A stretch of DNA of 64,000 nt from CAYPNF01 sp964411985 (GCA_964411985.1 CAYPNF010000005.1:182076-246075), one strand, 5' to 3'. Counted from the first letter of the stretch, positions 14,926 to 24,685 are shown. Program-made: numbers and translations. Notes: generated by a model from the sequence alone, not told the origin.

Positions 14926-17900
14926 CTAATCCACCCGCCAGAGGGTTACGGTACCGTCGCCCCCTGCAGCGGCGATTGTTTTTCCGTCGGGACTAAACGC
15001 TGTGTGCCAAAGGATGCCGCCACCGGGGACCGGCAGCGTAAGTAGCTCGAAACCAGCCTCCCAATCCCAGATCTTGACCAGTCCGTCTTTGCTACAAGAC
15101 ACAAGCCGTCTTCCGTCCGGGTGGAAACCCACTCCCGAGACGGACGTTGCGTGGCCACGCAGGGTCCGATGGTCCCGCCCGGCCGATTCAACCCCCCATA
15201 AACTCACTTTGCCATCCTGGTCGCCGGTTGCAATCCACTTACCATCCGGGCTGAAAGCGGCGCAGCGGTCCGGGTTGGCGGGAACGGTCCAGAGTTCGCG
15301 GGAACCATCGGCAAACCAGACACTCAATTTCACCTTTTGGCAGATCGCGAGCAGATTCCCGTCCGGCGAGACGGCGAGGCCGTCCACGTTCTCTTCAAGC
15401 CCAGTGATGAGGTTGAGGTGCTGGCCGGTCGCCGCGTCCAGGATCGTGAGGGTTCCCCGTCTGCTGGCCGCGTAAATCCGCCGACCATCCGGGCTATAAG
15501 CGATCCAATACGCCATTGCGGCCGGCGCGAGCGAGCTCGCCCAGACAGACTCCAGAGTGACTGGATCCCACACCCGTACCATTTGGTCGCCGCCCGCCGT
15601 GGCTACGCTGCCGTCAGGGCTGAAGGCAACCGCATTGGCGTTACCAAGATGGTTTGAATAACTCCCCGCCAGCATCCCGTCCGCTGCATCCCAGACAAAC
15701 ACCTGCGGTCCGATGCCCGCCGCCGTCAACCATCGGCCATTCGGACTGAACGCCAGGGTGCGGAGCGAAGCTGGATAACCTTTGAGCTGCGTCACCCCGG
15801 AATTTCGGACTTTCCATAATCTCGTCGCCCCGTCGGCACCAGAGGAAAAGAGCCGCCCATCCGGCAGCCATTGCAACCCGTTGATAGCACCAACGTGCGC
15901 GGAAAAGCGTTCGATTTCCGCTCGTCGATCCAGGTCCCACAACCGGATCATACCAAGATGGTCAGCGATGGCGAGTTGGCTGCTGTTGGAACTGAAGGCG
16001 AACCAAACCGCGTCCGCGCTCGGGCTGACATCCAGAGACCCTTCCTCTGCTTCCAAGCTCCAGACCCGGTTGTCAGCTCCGTAGCCTCCATAGGAGACGT
16101 TACTCGTCGCCAGTTTCCGACCGTCGGGACTGAATTTCAGCCGCGAAGGCCCTTGGCCCCGCGTGCGCAGGGTCTGTTTGACAGCACCCTTGGCGAGATC
16201 CAGTATTTGCACACCACGTCCTTTCGTTCCCACTGCTAGCGTCTGGTCATCGGGGGCAAACGCCAGGCCGAGTATTGCTCCCTGCGCCGTATAGGTTCGT
16301 TGCTTGCGACCGGTTTTCGCATCCCAGATGTGGATGTTCTGGTTGTTCCCGCCGGAAGCTACGCATTGGCCGTCGGCTGACCAAGCCAGCGCATGGCCGG
16401 CGCTGCCATGATTCATCTCTGCGACGCGTTCACCGGTGCGCAGGTGCCAAACCGTGAGGGTTCCTTCCGGGCCCGCGAGCGTTGCTAGGTGTTCGCCGCG
16501 CGGTGCGATGGCAAAGGGCGAATTCCACTGGGCCGTGAAGGGGATGGCAAGCCGCGGTTGGCCAGACGGAAAATCGCGGATCTGGATCACGCGGTCTGCA
16601 GCCACCGCGAGCAGGCGCCCGTCGACGGAAAGCTCGGAACCTTCGAGATTGGTAGCGGCCAGATAAACGTTCGGACTCCAGCGTCGGACCTGCTGACGCA
16701 GGAAGTTCCATTCCCAGCTTCGAAGATCGACTGGGCAGTTGTCCAGCAGCGAGAGCATCTGGGAGGATTGTCCAGCCTGCCAGGCGATCCCCGCGCGGTT
16801 GACCTCGGAAACATAGAGGCGCTGCCGGTAGTTCTGGTTGGCGCGGTGTTGCAGAAAGAGCACGGCGGACACGCTGAACATCACCAGGAGGCTGAGGATG
16901 GCTGTTGCGGTCAAAGCGAGCTGGTTGCGCCTCGCGAATCGCTCCAGTCGGTAGGCCATGCTGTGCGGCCGAGCGACGACTGGCTCGTTGGAAAGGTAAC
17001 GTCGGACGTCCATCGCCAAGCCGTTGGCCGTTTCGTAACGCTGCTTTCGCTCCTTCTCCAGGCACTTCATTACGATCCAGTCCAAGTCGCCCCGCAGGAG
17101 ATGGGTGAGTTTCACTGCGTCCGTTCGCCGTCGGTGAGCGGTCGTTGTTAGTGCAACAGCGCTTAGGGTGTTAAGCTTGGTCGAGGGCTTGATCGGGTCC
17201 TTCTCCCGAATGACGCGCCGCATTGCCTCGAAGCCCCCGTGCATTATCTCCACCGCATCGAAAGGAGGTTGGCCCACCATCAATTCGTAGAGGAGCACGC
17301 CCAGACTGTAAATGTCGCTTCGCGTGTCGATATCCAGACTGCTGAGGTCCGCCTGCTCGGGACTCATGTAGGCGGGCGTGCCCAGCAGGGCTTGAAATTC
17401 CGTGTACAGGGTCTTATCCGTGAGCTTCTGCGCAATGGCCTTGGCGATGCCAAAGTCAATGAGTTTGGGGACTGCCTCCCCATCGTTGAGCGTGACTAGC
17501 ACATTCGACGGTTTGAGGTCCCGGTGAATAATGCCCTTCTGATGCGCGTGCTGAATGGCCTGGCACACCTTGATAAACAATTCGAGCCGATCACGGGTCG
17601 AGAGCCGGTGGTTGTCGCAATACTCAGTGATCTTGATCCCGCGCACCAGTTCCATGACTAAGTAGGGCCGTCCGGTGTCAGTGGCGCCGGCATCGAATAC
17701 GCGGGCGATGTAGGGATGGTCCATCAGGGCCAAGGCCTGACCCTCAGTTTCAAACCGGGCGATGACAGTCCGGGTGTCCATGCCCAGCTTGATCAGCTTG
17801 AGGGCCACCCGTCGGCTCGCCAGTTTCTCCTCCTCCGCCATCCAGACCTCACCCATGCCCCCTTCGCCAATCTTCTCCAGCAACTTGTAGCGGCCTATCC

Positions 17901-18123
17901 TTCTTGTTGACCCTTCTTGGTGGAGAGATTCGACGGTGTTGGCCCGGTCGGGTTCCACGGCCGGCCCCGCCAAGAGGCCGTCGTTGGAAAAATGCTCCTT
18001 GAGAAGTTCCTCCACCTTGCGTTGGAGGACCGCATCCTTACCGCAGGCACCCTGAATATAGGCGGCGCGCGGCTCCGCCTCGGTAAGCTCAAGTGCCTCG
18101 AAAAAGATTTCCTGTTCCGTCAT
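14926..18123 (-). CDS. Membrane Ser/Thr protein kinase with WD40 beta-propeller
   Basis: Encodes 1065 residues. After an N-terminal helical segment of about 75 residues comes a canonical Hanks kinase: Gly-Glu-Gly-Gly-Met-Gly at 86-91, catalytic Lys109, His200-Arg-Asp202-Leu-Lys-Pro-Ser-Asn, Asp223-Phe-Gly, and Thr-Pro-Ala-Tyr-Met-Ser-Pro-Glu. A membrane helix lies at about 400-425. The remaining 600 residues hold about a dozen WD40-like blades, repeatedly showing Phe-Ser-Pro-Asp-Gly-Xaa, Ala-Thr/Ser-Gly-Gly and Val/Leu-Trp-Asp elements; they probably form two propellers on the far side of the membrane. The ECF sigma gene lies 85 bases upstream on the same strand. Paired ECF sigma factors and kinases are common in PVC bacteria and Acidobacteria, where the kinase may regulate its sigma partner. 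Confidence 0.93.
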   Translation of the reverse strand: MTEQEIFFEALELTEAEPRAAYIQGACGKDAVLQRKVEELLKEHFSNDGLLAGPAVEPDRANTVESLHQEGSTRRIGRYKLLEKIGEGGMGEVWMAEEEKLASRRVALKLIKLGMDTRTVIARFETEGQALALMDHPYIARVFDAGATDTGRPYLVMELVRGIKITEYCDNHRLSTRDRLELFIKVCQAIQHAHQKGIIHRDLKPSNVLVTLNDGEAVPKLIDFGIAKAIAQKLTDKTLYTEFQALLGTPAYMSPEQADLSSLDIDTRSDIYSLGVLLYELMVGQPPFDAVEIMHGGFEAMRRVIREKDPIKPSTKLNTLSAVALTTTAHRRRTDAVKLTHLLRGDLDWIVMKCLEKERKQRYETANGLAMDVRRYLSNEPVVARPHSMAYRLERFARRNQLALTATAILSLLVMFSVSAVLFLQHRANQNYRQRLYVSEVNRAGIAWQAGQSSQMLSLLDNCPVDLRSWEWNFLRQQVRRWSPNVYLAATNLEGSELSVDGRLLAVAADRVIQIRDFPSGQPRLAIPFTAQWNSPFAIAPRGEHLATLAGPEGTLTVWHLRTGERVAEMNHGSAGHALAWSADGQCVASGGNNQNIHIWDAKTGRKQRTYTAQGAILGLAFAPDDQTLAVGTKGRGVQILDLAKGAVKQTLRTRGQGPSRLKFSPDGRKLATSNVSYGGYGADNRVWSLEAEEGSLDVSPSADAVWFAFSSNSSQLAIADHLGMIRLWDLDRRAEIERFSAHVGAINGLQWLPDGRLFSSGADGATRLWKVRNSGVTQLKGYPASLRTLAFSPNGRWLTAAGIGPQVFVWDAADGMLAGSYSNHLGNANAVAFSPDGSVATAGGDQMVRVWDPVTLESVWASSLAPAAMAYWIAYSPDGRRIYAASRRGTLTILDAATGQHLNLITGLEENVDGLAVSPDGNLLAICQKVKLSVWFADGSRELWTVPANPDRCAAFSPDGKWIATGDQDGKVSLWGVESAGRDHRTLRGHATSVSGVGFHPDGRRLVSCSKDGLVKIWDWEAGFELLTLPVPGGGILWHTAFSPDGKTIAAAGGDGTVTLWRVD

Positions 18124-18208
18124 GATTCACATGGTTTTCGCCGGGGCCCATCAGGCCCTACACCATTGTCAAAGCGAGATCTGAACGCGAATCACGCCAC
18201 GGAATCAC

Positions 18209-18796
18209 CTAAATCTTCGAGGCAGGACCGCGCGGTCCGGACAGGGCCGCCCGGATCGTTCGCTTCAGCCAGGCCCGGGCGAAGGCCCAGTGCCGATCCA
18301 CTGTGCGGGGAGCCAGGTTCAGGGCGTCCGCAATCTCAGGCACGATCATCCCGACGAAGTAACGCATCCGCACCACCTCCGCGCCTTGAGGGTCCTCCAG
18401 AGCGAGGGCGGCCAGGGCATCGTTGACGGCCAACAGTTCGTCGGGGGGGGCAGAGATCGCGATTCTGGACTCGTGCAGTTCCTCTCCAGCCAAGCCGCTA
18501 CCGTGTTTGAGTCGCTGCTTTCGCCGGGCATTGTCGACGAGGATCTGCCGCATCGCGGTGGCGGCCGCCTTGAAAAAATGTCGGCGGTTGGCAAAGTGCG
18601 GGTTGGCTTCACCGGCGATCTTCAACCAGGCTTCGTGCACCAGTGCCGTGGGCTGGAGGGTGTGCCCGGGTTTTTCCCTGGCCATCCGGACCTTGGCGAG
18701 CTTGCGCAGTTCTTCATAAACCAATGGCAGCAATTCCTCAGCGGCTTTCGGGTCGCCCTGTTCCGCCCGCTCCAAGAGCTGTGTGACTTCACTCAC
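18209..18796 (-). CDS. ECF-type sigma factor paired with the WD40 kinase
   Basis: Encodes 195 residues from a GTG at 18796, which begins Met-Ser-Glu-Val-Thr-Gln-Leu-Leu, a typical start for the ECF subfamily that accompanies Ser/Thr kinases. The frame is open for 52 more codons to 18952, but these look non-coding. Region 2 is seen as Gln-Pro-Thr-Ala-Leu-Val-His-Glu-Ala-Trp-Leu with His-Phe-Phe-Lys-Ala-Ala-Ala-Thr-Ala-Met-Arg. Region 4 contains Val-Val-Arg-Met-Arg-Tyr-Phe-Val-Gly-Met and a Val-Pro-Glu-Ile-Ala-Asp-Ala-Leu helix-turn-helix. It is followed after 85 bases by the WD40 kinase, so co-expression is likely. No separate anti-sigma factor is visible. Confidence 0.9.
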   Translation of the reverse strand: MSEVTQLLERAEQGDPKAAEELLPLVYEELRKLAKVRMAREKPGHTLQPTALVHEAWLKIAGEANPHFANRRHFFKAAATAMRQILVDNARRKQRLKHGSGLAGEELHESRIAISAPPDELLAVNDALAALALEDPQGAEVVRMRYFVGMIVPEIADALNLAPRTVDRHWAFARAWLKRTIRAALSGPRGPASKI

Positions 18797-19095
18797 AAAA
18801 CAAGAATACCGTCCAGAGTTCAAAATTAAACCCAAAAGCGCATGTGTTTTTTCGGCTACGCGGCGGCCTGCGTTGAGGAACTTACACCCGAGTGCGATTC
18901 GAGCCTGTCCAAACGATGCGCAACGGTGGGAGAAATTGTGATGCTCTTCCATCCGGCCGACGCATCCACCAATACCGTTTTAGGCAGGACCAACCGCTCA
19001 TGAAGCGGGGGATAAGCTTTGCCCGGCGCTACCCCTTGCCAAGGAGCCGTTCCAATAGGTCGGTGGTCCGAGGAGTGTTTCTGACTGTGCCTCCA
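18797..19095. other. Intergenic region between sigma and FHA genes
   Basis: About 300 bases with no convincing reading frame in either direction. It should contain the promoter of the minus-strand sigma/kinase pair and the 3' end of the FHA gene transcript, but no clear -35/-10 pair or hairpin with U-run was picked out by eye. Confidence 0.4.
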
Positions 19096-19683
19096 TCATT
19101 TCCAGAACGGCAACCGAAGCGTCTTCAGCAGTTTTGCGCTTAGCGAGGCTTTGGTAGGTGCCCTTTCAGCGGCGATGAGCATGCATGCACCGCTGCAGAC
19201 GGGACAGAAAACGCGGGCCTTACCACCAGCTAGACGGAGGCGTTTCACGCAGTCCGTGCAATAGGTTTGGTGACACTGGTGGCACTGGTAGGCGGCGAGT
19301 ACCCCGACATGCTGGCAGCAAGCGGGCTCTCCGTCATCCGTGAAGGCGGGTGGGGGCTCTTCGGGTCTGGGGAGCTCGGGGATGGCGATGGTTACCGGAG
19401 GAACGTCCACCCGAAAATCCACTGTTCCCAGCCGCAAGACTTGTGCATCCCTTAAATCCACCTCACCCACCGCGACGCCATCGACGTAGGAACCATTCGT
19501 CGATCCCAGATCTCTGAATCGGATACCGAAATCGCTCACCTGCAATTCGCAGTGGTGGGAGGAAATGGAGGGCTCGGGAATGCAGAAATCGTTGTCTTCG
19601 GCTCTCCCGATCGTGTTTCTGCCGACCTGGAGCTCCAGCATGAGACCGGCTTCTTCCCCATTAGTGATTGTCAACCTAGCCAT
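19096..19683 (-). CDS. FHA domain protein with C-terminal B-box-like zinc finger
   Basis: Encodes 195 residues from the ATG at 19683; the frame is open to 19752. The FHA fold covers about residues 1-100, with Gly-Arg-Asn-Thr-Ile-Gly-Arg near 22, Ser-Ile-Ser-Ser-His-His-Cys-Glu-Leu, and Leu-Gly-Ser-Thr-Asn-Gly-Ser-Tyr-Val-Asp-Gly. These residues contact phosphothreonine in the family. After a Pro-rich linker, a zinc-ribbon/B-box-like module shows paired Cys/His: Cys-Cys-Gln-His, CxxC-His, CxxC and a final CxxxxC. A basic C-terminus follows. It probably reads phosphorylation by the nearby kinases. It is divergently oriented to the secretin operon, with 262 bases between the starts. Confidence 0.85.
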   Translation of the reverse strand: MARLTITNGEEAGLMLELQVGRNTIGRAEDNDFCIPEPSISSHHCELQVSDFGIRFRDLGSTNGSYVDGVAVGEVDLRDAQVLRLGTVDFRVDVPPVTIAIPELPRPEEPPPAFTDDGEPACCQHVGVLAAYQCHQCHQTYCTDCVKRLRLAGGKARVFCPVCSGACMLIAAERAPTKASLSAKLLKTLRLPFWK

Positions 19684-19945
19684 GTATCGGTTTTTTTGCG
19701 AATTGATAACTCGAACGGGCTTGGAAACGCCGCGCAGCCCGGGGGAGCCCATGGATGAGTAGCGCCTTGGCTTACCTTCAGGGAGACAACAGAATATGCA
19801 AGAATTTTCTCGACCAGAGAGACAGTTTCGCCTACATGTCTGGTGTTAACTCCGAAGTAGAAGGGTCTCAGACACTTGGCTTCGAAAAACTCGGACAACT
19901 TGTCTGGGAGTCAATGAATGACGGGACTAGCTGACGCGTCAGGAT

Positions 19946-21988
19946 ATGACAATGGCTGGCAAATGCAACGGTTGGTCTGGCGGCGGCATCTTTTTGGTGC
20001 TGTGCGCCCTCCTTTGTCTTACGTCCTGCCAGCGCTATCAGGTCGATAACGACGGGACCCGGGTCAAGCCGGCGAAGACCGCGAAGGCCGATCCCGAGAA
20101 GGAGAAGAACGCCAAGGCGAAGCAGCCTCCTCCGCCCAAGTACAACGCGGTCTATGACGCCGAGATCAAGGAGATCTTCGAGTTGGCGAGCAAGCAGCGC
20201 TGGGAGGAGGCCGAGTCCAAGGCCAACGCCCTGTGTGCCCTTGATCCGCAAGAACCTTCGACTCAGCGGTTGCTGAAGTGGGTGCAGAAGCAGAGGGAAA
20301 TGAAGCGGGATCAGGCCATGGAGGACAAGATTCGGGAGGTGAACGCGAAGAACCCGACGTTCAACCCGACGTTAGTGGATATTCTGAAGGAGAAGAAAGA
20401 CCGCGGGTTGCCGCCTCGCAAAGATGTTCGCGACGCGGTCGAGCAAATTCTATCCACTCCTTACATACCGCCCAGTTTCGGCAAGACGGAGCGAAGGGAC
20501 GGGGTGGTATTTGAAACACCGTCGGAGCAGGGGGCTATGGCGAAGCTGTTGGATCGGGAGATTACGATTCGCCTTGAGAATGCAACCCTGGAATCGATCA
20601 TCTTCGAAGTTGGCAAGGCGGAGGGCATCAACTTCATCGCGGACAAGGCTCTGCCTGCTTTCCAGCAGAAGTTGAGCGTGAATCTGGCGAAGGTCAAGCT
20701 GTCTGAGTTTCTGCGCTATATCTCAAGGAACTTGGAAATTCAGTTTCAGGTGGGCGACGGACTCATCTGGATCGTGGATGCCAAGGATCCGAAGAAGGTG
20801 CAGGAAGAGACTCGCATTTACAAGTTGCGTTATGGGTTCGTGAGACCGGCTGAGTTCGGTCCGCCTGAGGTTTTGCGTACGGCCACCACGGTGAACAACG
20901 TGACAACAGTTTCGGAGCAGCAGAAGATGGCCAAATTTGTGAATGACATGTCTCCGACTGCGCCGTCGATTGAAAGTGCGATCAAGGCGTTCTTCGTTGG
21001 CGCGAAGTACTACATCGATTACGAGCGCAACATCATTGTGGCGCGGGGCACCCGGGAGCAACTGGAGGTGATGGACGATATCGTCAGGGATTTTGACAAG
21101 CCACTTCAGCAGGTTTTGATTGAAGCCAAGTTCATCACGGTGAGTCAGTCGTCCTTCCTCAAGTTGGGAGCACTCTGGGAAACGGGAAAGGATGCCTTGG
21201 CAAGTGCGCAGGCTCCCCAGGATTTCACCGGACTTGCGTTGCTCAATCCGGGTCTGGGATTGGAGGAGAGTTGGGGACGCGTTTTGAGCCGCCAGAATCT
21301 CTCGGTGACCCTGAGCGCGCTTCAGCAGGATGGAGAGAGCCACATTCTTAGCGCGCCACGGCTGACTGTTGTGAATAACCTTCCCGCGACGATCAGCGAC
21401 GGAAAGATCCAGTACTACTACGAGGAGTATACGGTGAAGCAGACGATCACCGACCGCCGATCAAACTCCTCCCTGGTACCTGCTGGAAAGCCCGCCAAAG
21501 TGACTTCGGGGGTGACCCTGAAGGTTCTGGCGAGCATTGGTGGGGATGGTCGCTCGATTTTCCTGGCGCTCAACCCTGAAGTGAACCAGGACGTCAGGCT
21601 GGTCACCTTTGCCACCATCACGGACAAGGATGACACAGGCAAGGTGGTCAGCACCTTTGACATCAAGCTTCCCGAATCGCGCATGCAGGAGTTGGCAACG
21701 CGCGTGGTGGTGCGGTCGGGCCAGACCGTAGCCATGGGCGGAGTTCTGGAGCGTCAACAGACTACTTATGTCGAGTCCGTTCCTGTTCTTGGAAACCTCC
21801 CGATCATCGGCGCAGCCTTCCGCCGCCGCACCGCTTTGGACAAGCCTCGGTACCTGCTCATTTTTGTAACGGCAACTCTCCTGTCGGAGACCGGTGAGTT
21901 TCTTTCCTACGATCAGCCTTTGGAGGCGGGGAAAGCAGTAACGGAAGCCCCCGAGCCGCCGAAGGAGAAGGAGGAAGAGAAGAAGTGA
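19946..21988 (+). CDS. Secretin lipoprotein (PilQ/GspD-like) of a type IV pilus-like system
   Basis: Encodes 680 residues. An N-terminal lipoprotein signal ends in a lipobox (Leu-Thr-Ser-Cys near residue 28), followed by a Lys/Pro-rich linker and one TPR-like hairpin. Residues of about 205-285 form an STN/N0-like domain and about 330-390 an N1-like domain (Tyr-Glu-Arg-Asn-Ile-Ile-Val-Ala-Arg-Gly). The secretin barrel follows to about 660. It bears the hallmark Ser-Val-Pro-Val-Leu-Gly-Asn-Leu-Pro-Ile-Ile-Gly and a preceding Gly-Gln-Thr-Val-Ala-Met-Gly-Gly-Val. A start at 19952 with a nearby AGG is equally possible. It heads an operon of five genes, and its TGA overlaps the next ATG. It should form the outer-membrane pore of the machine. 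Confidence 0.92.
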   Translation: MTMAGKCNGWSGGGIFLVLCALLCLTSCQRYQVDNDGTRVKPAKTAKADPEKEKNAKAKQPPPPKYNAVYDAEIKEIFELASKQRWEEAESKANALCALDPQEPSTQRLLKWVQKQREMKRDQAMEDKIREVNAKNPTFNPTLVDILKEKKDRGLPPRKDVRDAVEQILSTPYIPPSFGKTERRDGVVFETPSEQGAMAKLLDREITIRLENATLESIIFEVGKAEGINFIADKALPAFQQKLSVNLAKVKLSEFLRYISRNLEIQFQVGDGLIWIVDAKDPKKVQEETRIYKLRYGFVRPAEFGPPEVLRTATTVNNVTTVSEQQKMAKFVNDMSPTAPSIESAIKAFFVGAKYYIDYERNIIVARGTREQLEVMDDIVRDFDKPLQQVLIEAKFITVSQSSFLKLGALWETGKDALASAQAPQDFTGLALLNPGLGLEESWGRVLSRQNLSVTLSALQQDGESHILSAPRLTVVNNLPATISDGKIQYYYEEYTVKQTITDRRSNSSLVPAGKPAKVTSGVTLKVLASIGGDGRSIFLALNPEVNQDVRLVTFATITDKDDTGKVVSTFDIKLPESRMQELATRVVVRSGQTVAMGGVLERQQTTYVESVPVLGNLPIIGAAFRRRTALDKPRYLLIFVTATLLSETGEFLSYDQPLEAGKAVTEAPEPPKEKEEEKK

Positions 21989-23820
21989 TGCCGAACCAGC
22001 GGGCATTATTCTCTGAAGGCATCTCCTCTCTGGTCACACGCAGAATCCTCGTCATCGACCACGGAACGGAGTTCCTGAAAATACTGACAGCCGAGTCCCG
22101 TTATGGGCGGGTGCGGGTGTTGCGTCAGCATAGGGTGGATGTTATCCAGGAGGGGATTCAGTCTCCTGAGGACCTGCAACAACATCTTGAGAAGGTGTTG
22201 CCTCAACTGACTTCGTACCAGGTTGGTTTGGTGGTGGCCCAGCACCGTTGCATTACGCAGATAGTGGATCTGCCCCAGGGAGGCAAGGCGGATTTGGCCA
22301 AGACGGCTGAGGCAGAAGCTGCGCGTTTGCTGGGCTTGGCAGACACCCCTCTCCAGTTGGATTGGGTGCTACTCAAGCCTTTCGCCCAATACTCAAACCC
22401 ATGCCTGCTCACTGTATGCCGTGCTTCTGATGTTGCGATGCAGGCGGAGATCCTGCGCACGGGAGACAGTGGAAGCGAAGAGTCCGCGTTTGGCGAGATG
22501 ACATGTGGGGCCCAGGCATTGGCTTCGGCGGCTCAGTATCTCAGTGCCCGGCCCGGAGAAGCCGTCATTGTAGATCTGGGGGCCAACAGTACGACGGTGG
22601 CGGTGGTTCGGTCCGGCCAGCTGGTCTTTGCCACCAGCCTGGCTTCGGGGAGTCACCACTTCACCGAGGTCATTTCCAGGCAGAATGAGTGCTCTCTGGA
22701 GGTTGCTGAGAATCTCAAGCGAAGCAAGGACCTGTTTTCCACAGCGGAGAACTCGGGTCCGCTCACGGATGCGGTGAAACGCTGGTTTGGGCAGGTTCGC
22801 CAGATCATGGGGGAGTGGGCTGAGGATAACCCCGAGTTGGAGGTCGATCTGACCTCCTACCCTTTGTACCTGTGCGGGGGAGGGGCGCAGCAGCCCGGGT
22901 TGATTGCGTATGTAAACACTCTGGGGCCCGCTGGGGTCAAGACCTGCCCATCTCCCATGAGCGGTTGTACGGATGAAGAGTTCAGCCCTTATTGGCTGGC
23001 CTACGGGGTTGCCCAGCAATACCTGCAGGACAAGCCCGGCGCACTTTCGCTTTTGCCTGCGGCTGCGCGGCAGGCCCGCAGTCGTAATCGTGTTTGGAGG
23101 CGCCTGCAAACGGCGGTCCTGGCGTCGCTTTGCTTGGCTGGTTTGGTGATGGCGATTGGAACATGGCAGAAGTCCAGTCTGATCATGCGGAAGAGGGAGC
23201 TCTCTCAGGGGGTGGAGGCTGTACTGGATGCTTCCAAGCGACTGGAGATGCTGTCGCGGCGTTTGGATGCGAAATACGCGCGAATTAGTCCGGTGATGAA
23301 CCTCCAGCGAAGGACCGTGGAGACCTTGCAGGCACTCTCCATAGCCAGCCAGTTTCGCACCAATCGCGATTGCTGGTATGTGGTTTTCGGGGACAGTCAC
23401 AGTTATGCTGCTGGAACCACGATGCCGGTGCTAGGTGCCCCCCCGGGCACCGATTTTGGAGTGAGCACGAACCCTCCCCCATCTGCTTCCCGCCGCGAAT
23501 TCGTCGCCGAGATTTGCATCGTCCAAGGTGGCGAGGCGACCCGCAGGATCCTGAATCAGGTGGTGGGGGAATTGAGGACGGCGCCCCTCTTCTCGAAAGT
23601 GGATGCGCTTCCCCCTGACCGGAAACGGAACTTGGTGGATCCGAGGGTTGTAATCACCAACCAGGTTTTCGCTTTGGCCATGGAGTTGGCCGGCTACGAC
23701 GGTTCCGCGAATGGGGGTGCTGGGTCGGATCGGCCTCGTTCCTCGCGGGATTCTCGAACCGGGAGGGCCATGCCGCGTGCCAAAGGGGAACGAACTCTGC
23801 CCGGGCAGACCAACTACTGA
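21988..23820 (+). CDS. PilM-like ATPase with C-terminal PilN-like region
   Basis: Encodes 610 residues from the ATG at 21988, which overlaps the secretin stop by one base (TGATG); a GTG at 21985 is an alternative. Residues of about 15-345 are an actin-like PilM domain: Val-Ile-Asp-His-Gly-Thr-Glu (phosphate 1), Ile-Val-Asp-Leu-Gly-Ala-Asn-Ser-Thr (phosphate 2), and Tyr-Leu-Cys-Gly-Gly-Gly-Ala near the adenosine site. A membrane helix lies at about 370-390 and is followed by a coiled coil and an alpha/beta domain, as in PilN. The protein therefore looks like a natural PilM-PilN fusion that links the cytoplasmic ATPase to the inner membrane. It ends five bases before the next gene. Confidence 0.85.
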   Translation: MPNQRALFSEGISSLVTRRILVIDHGTEFLKILTAESRYGRVRVLRQHRVDVIQEGIQSPEDLQQHLEKVLPQLTSYQVGLVVAQHRCITQIVDLPQGGKADLAKTAEAEAARLLGLADTPLQLDWVLLKPFAQYSNPCLLTVCRASDVAMQAEILRTGDSGSEESAFGEMTCGAQALASAAQYLSARPGEAVIVDLGANSTTVAVVRSGQLVFATSLASGSHHFTEVISRQNECSLEVAENLKRSKDLFSTAENSGPLTDAVKRWFGQVRQIMGEWAEDNPELEVDLTSYPLYLCGGGAQQPGLIAYVNTLGPAGVKTCPSPMSGCTDEEFSPYWLAYGVAQQYLQDKPGALSLLPAAARQARSRNRVWRRLQTAVLASLCLAGLVMAIGTWQKSSLIMRKRELSQGVEAVLDASKRLEMLSRRLDAKYARISPVMNLQRRTVETLQALSIASQFRTNRDCWYVVFGDSHSYAAGTTMPVLGAPPGTDFGVSTNPPPSASRREFVAEICIVQGGEATRRILNQVVGELRTAPLFSKVDALPPDRKRNLVDPRVVITNQVFALAMELAGYDGSANGGAGSDRPRSSRDSRTGRAMPRAKGERTLPGQTNY

Positions 23821-23825
23821 GCACC

Positions 23826-24680
23826 ATGGCTGGAAATGCACAACGACAGCGCACGGTTTCGGTGGTACTCCTCGGTACTTTAGCGCTGGCGGTCTACTAC
23901 CTTGCCGTTTTCAGGCCTTTGGCTCAACGCGCGCGGTCCTTGGACAGGCCCTTGACGCAGCTTTGGGATAAACTGGTGGCGACCAACGAGTCCGCCACGG
24001 CTGTCGCTGGCATTGACCTGGAGAATTACGAGGCCCGCTCCAGCGCCCTGGAGATGGTGGGCACGAATCTTGCCACCGCCGAGCAGTTGATTCGCAAGCG
24101 CATCGAGTGGCCCCAGCCGGTGCAGGAACAGATGGCAGCCCAATTTCGGCTGATCGAATTTCAAAACGAGAGGCTGCAGCGGATCTCTCAACTTGCAGCC
24201 CTGGCCCAGGAGCGAAAGGCCGTTATCGAGCCGGGAGCCACCAACGGCCTTCCCGAATACGCAGCGGACACTGTGGATCCGGTGTGGCTTTGGCCCAGGC
24301 TTCACATGGCCGGCCAGATTTGGCTGACGGCGCTTCATTCCAGGGTCACGGTTCTACGCTCTATGACCCAGTTGCCGAACCAAGGGCAGTTGTGGCCATC
24401 ACCGGGAATCGAATCCTTGATCCAACTTCCGGTGAGACTGGAGTTAGTGGGGCCTATGGAGAGTTTGGCGGTTTTTCTCTCAGCTCTGCCGCTCCAAGGT
24501 GAAGAGTTGCAGATGGTGGGCCTTGGTTCCCTCACCAACAAGCCAGCCCTGTTCATCGACCAAATCCTGATCCGCAAGGGTGTGCCTGAACGTCCGGCGG
24601 AGGCTCAGCTGGAAGTGACGGTTGTCGGGGTGCTTGCGTCCACCAACTCGTTTTTCAACCCATCGCGCCCCGAGAGTTAG
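23826..24680 (+). CDS. PilO-like inner-membrane protein (Amuc_1100-type position)
   Basis: Encodes 284 residues with one N-terminal membrane helix (about 10-28), a coiled-coil stretch (about 30-135) and a C-terminal alpha/beta domain. In that domain, Leu-Glu-Leu-Val-Gly-Pro-Met-Glu-Ser-Leu-Ala-Val-Phe-Leu is the pattern of PilO/GspM ferredoxin-like domains. It lies between the PilM/N and PilP-like genes. From memory, Akkermansia Amuc_1100 has the same architecture and occupies the equivalent place in its pilus-like locus. Sequence identity to Amuc_1100 was not measured, so the equivalence is positional and architectural. It should align the inner-membrane platform with the secretin. Confidence 0.7.
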   Translation: MAGNAQRQRTVSVVLLGTLALAVYYLAVFRPLAQRARSLDRPLTQLWDKLVATNESATAVAGIDLENYEARSSALEMVGTNLATAEQLIRKRIEWPQPVQEQMAAQFRLIEFQNERLQRISQLAALAQERKAVIEPGATNGLPEYAADTVDPVWLWPRLHMAGQIWLTALHSRVTVLRSMTQLPNQGQLWPSPGIESLIQLPVRLELVGPMESLAVFLSALPLQGEELQMVGLGSLTNKPALFIDQILIRKGVPERPAEAQLEVTVVGVLASTNSFFNPSRPES

Positions 24681-24685
24681 ACGCC

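Noticed and set aside
14242..18203. Shared 14-mer AATCACGCCACGGA near 14243 and 18190
   Set aside because: A match of this length is expected by chance in a 64-kb window and the flanks diverge at once.
23432..23449. GTGCCC/GGGCAC hairpin in the PilM-like gene
   Set aside because: It is inside coding sequence with no U-run, so it is not a terminator or regulatory site.
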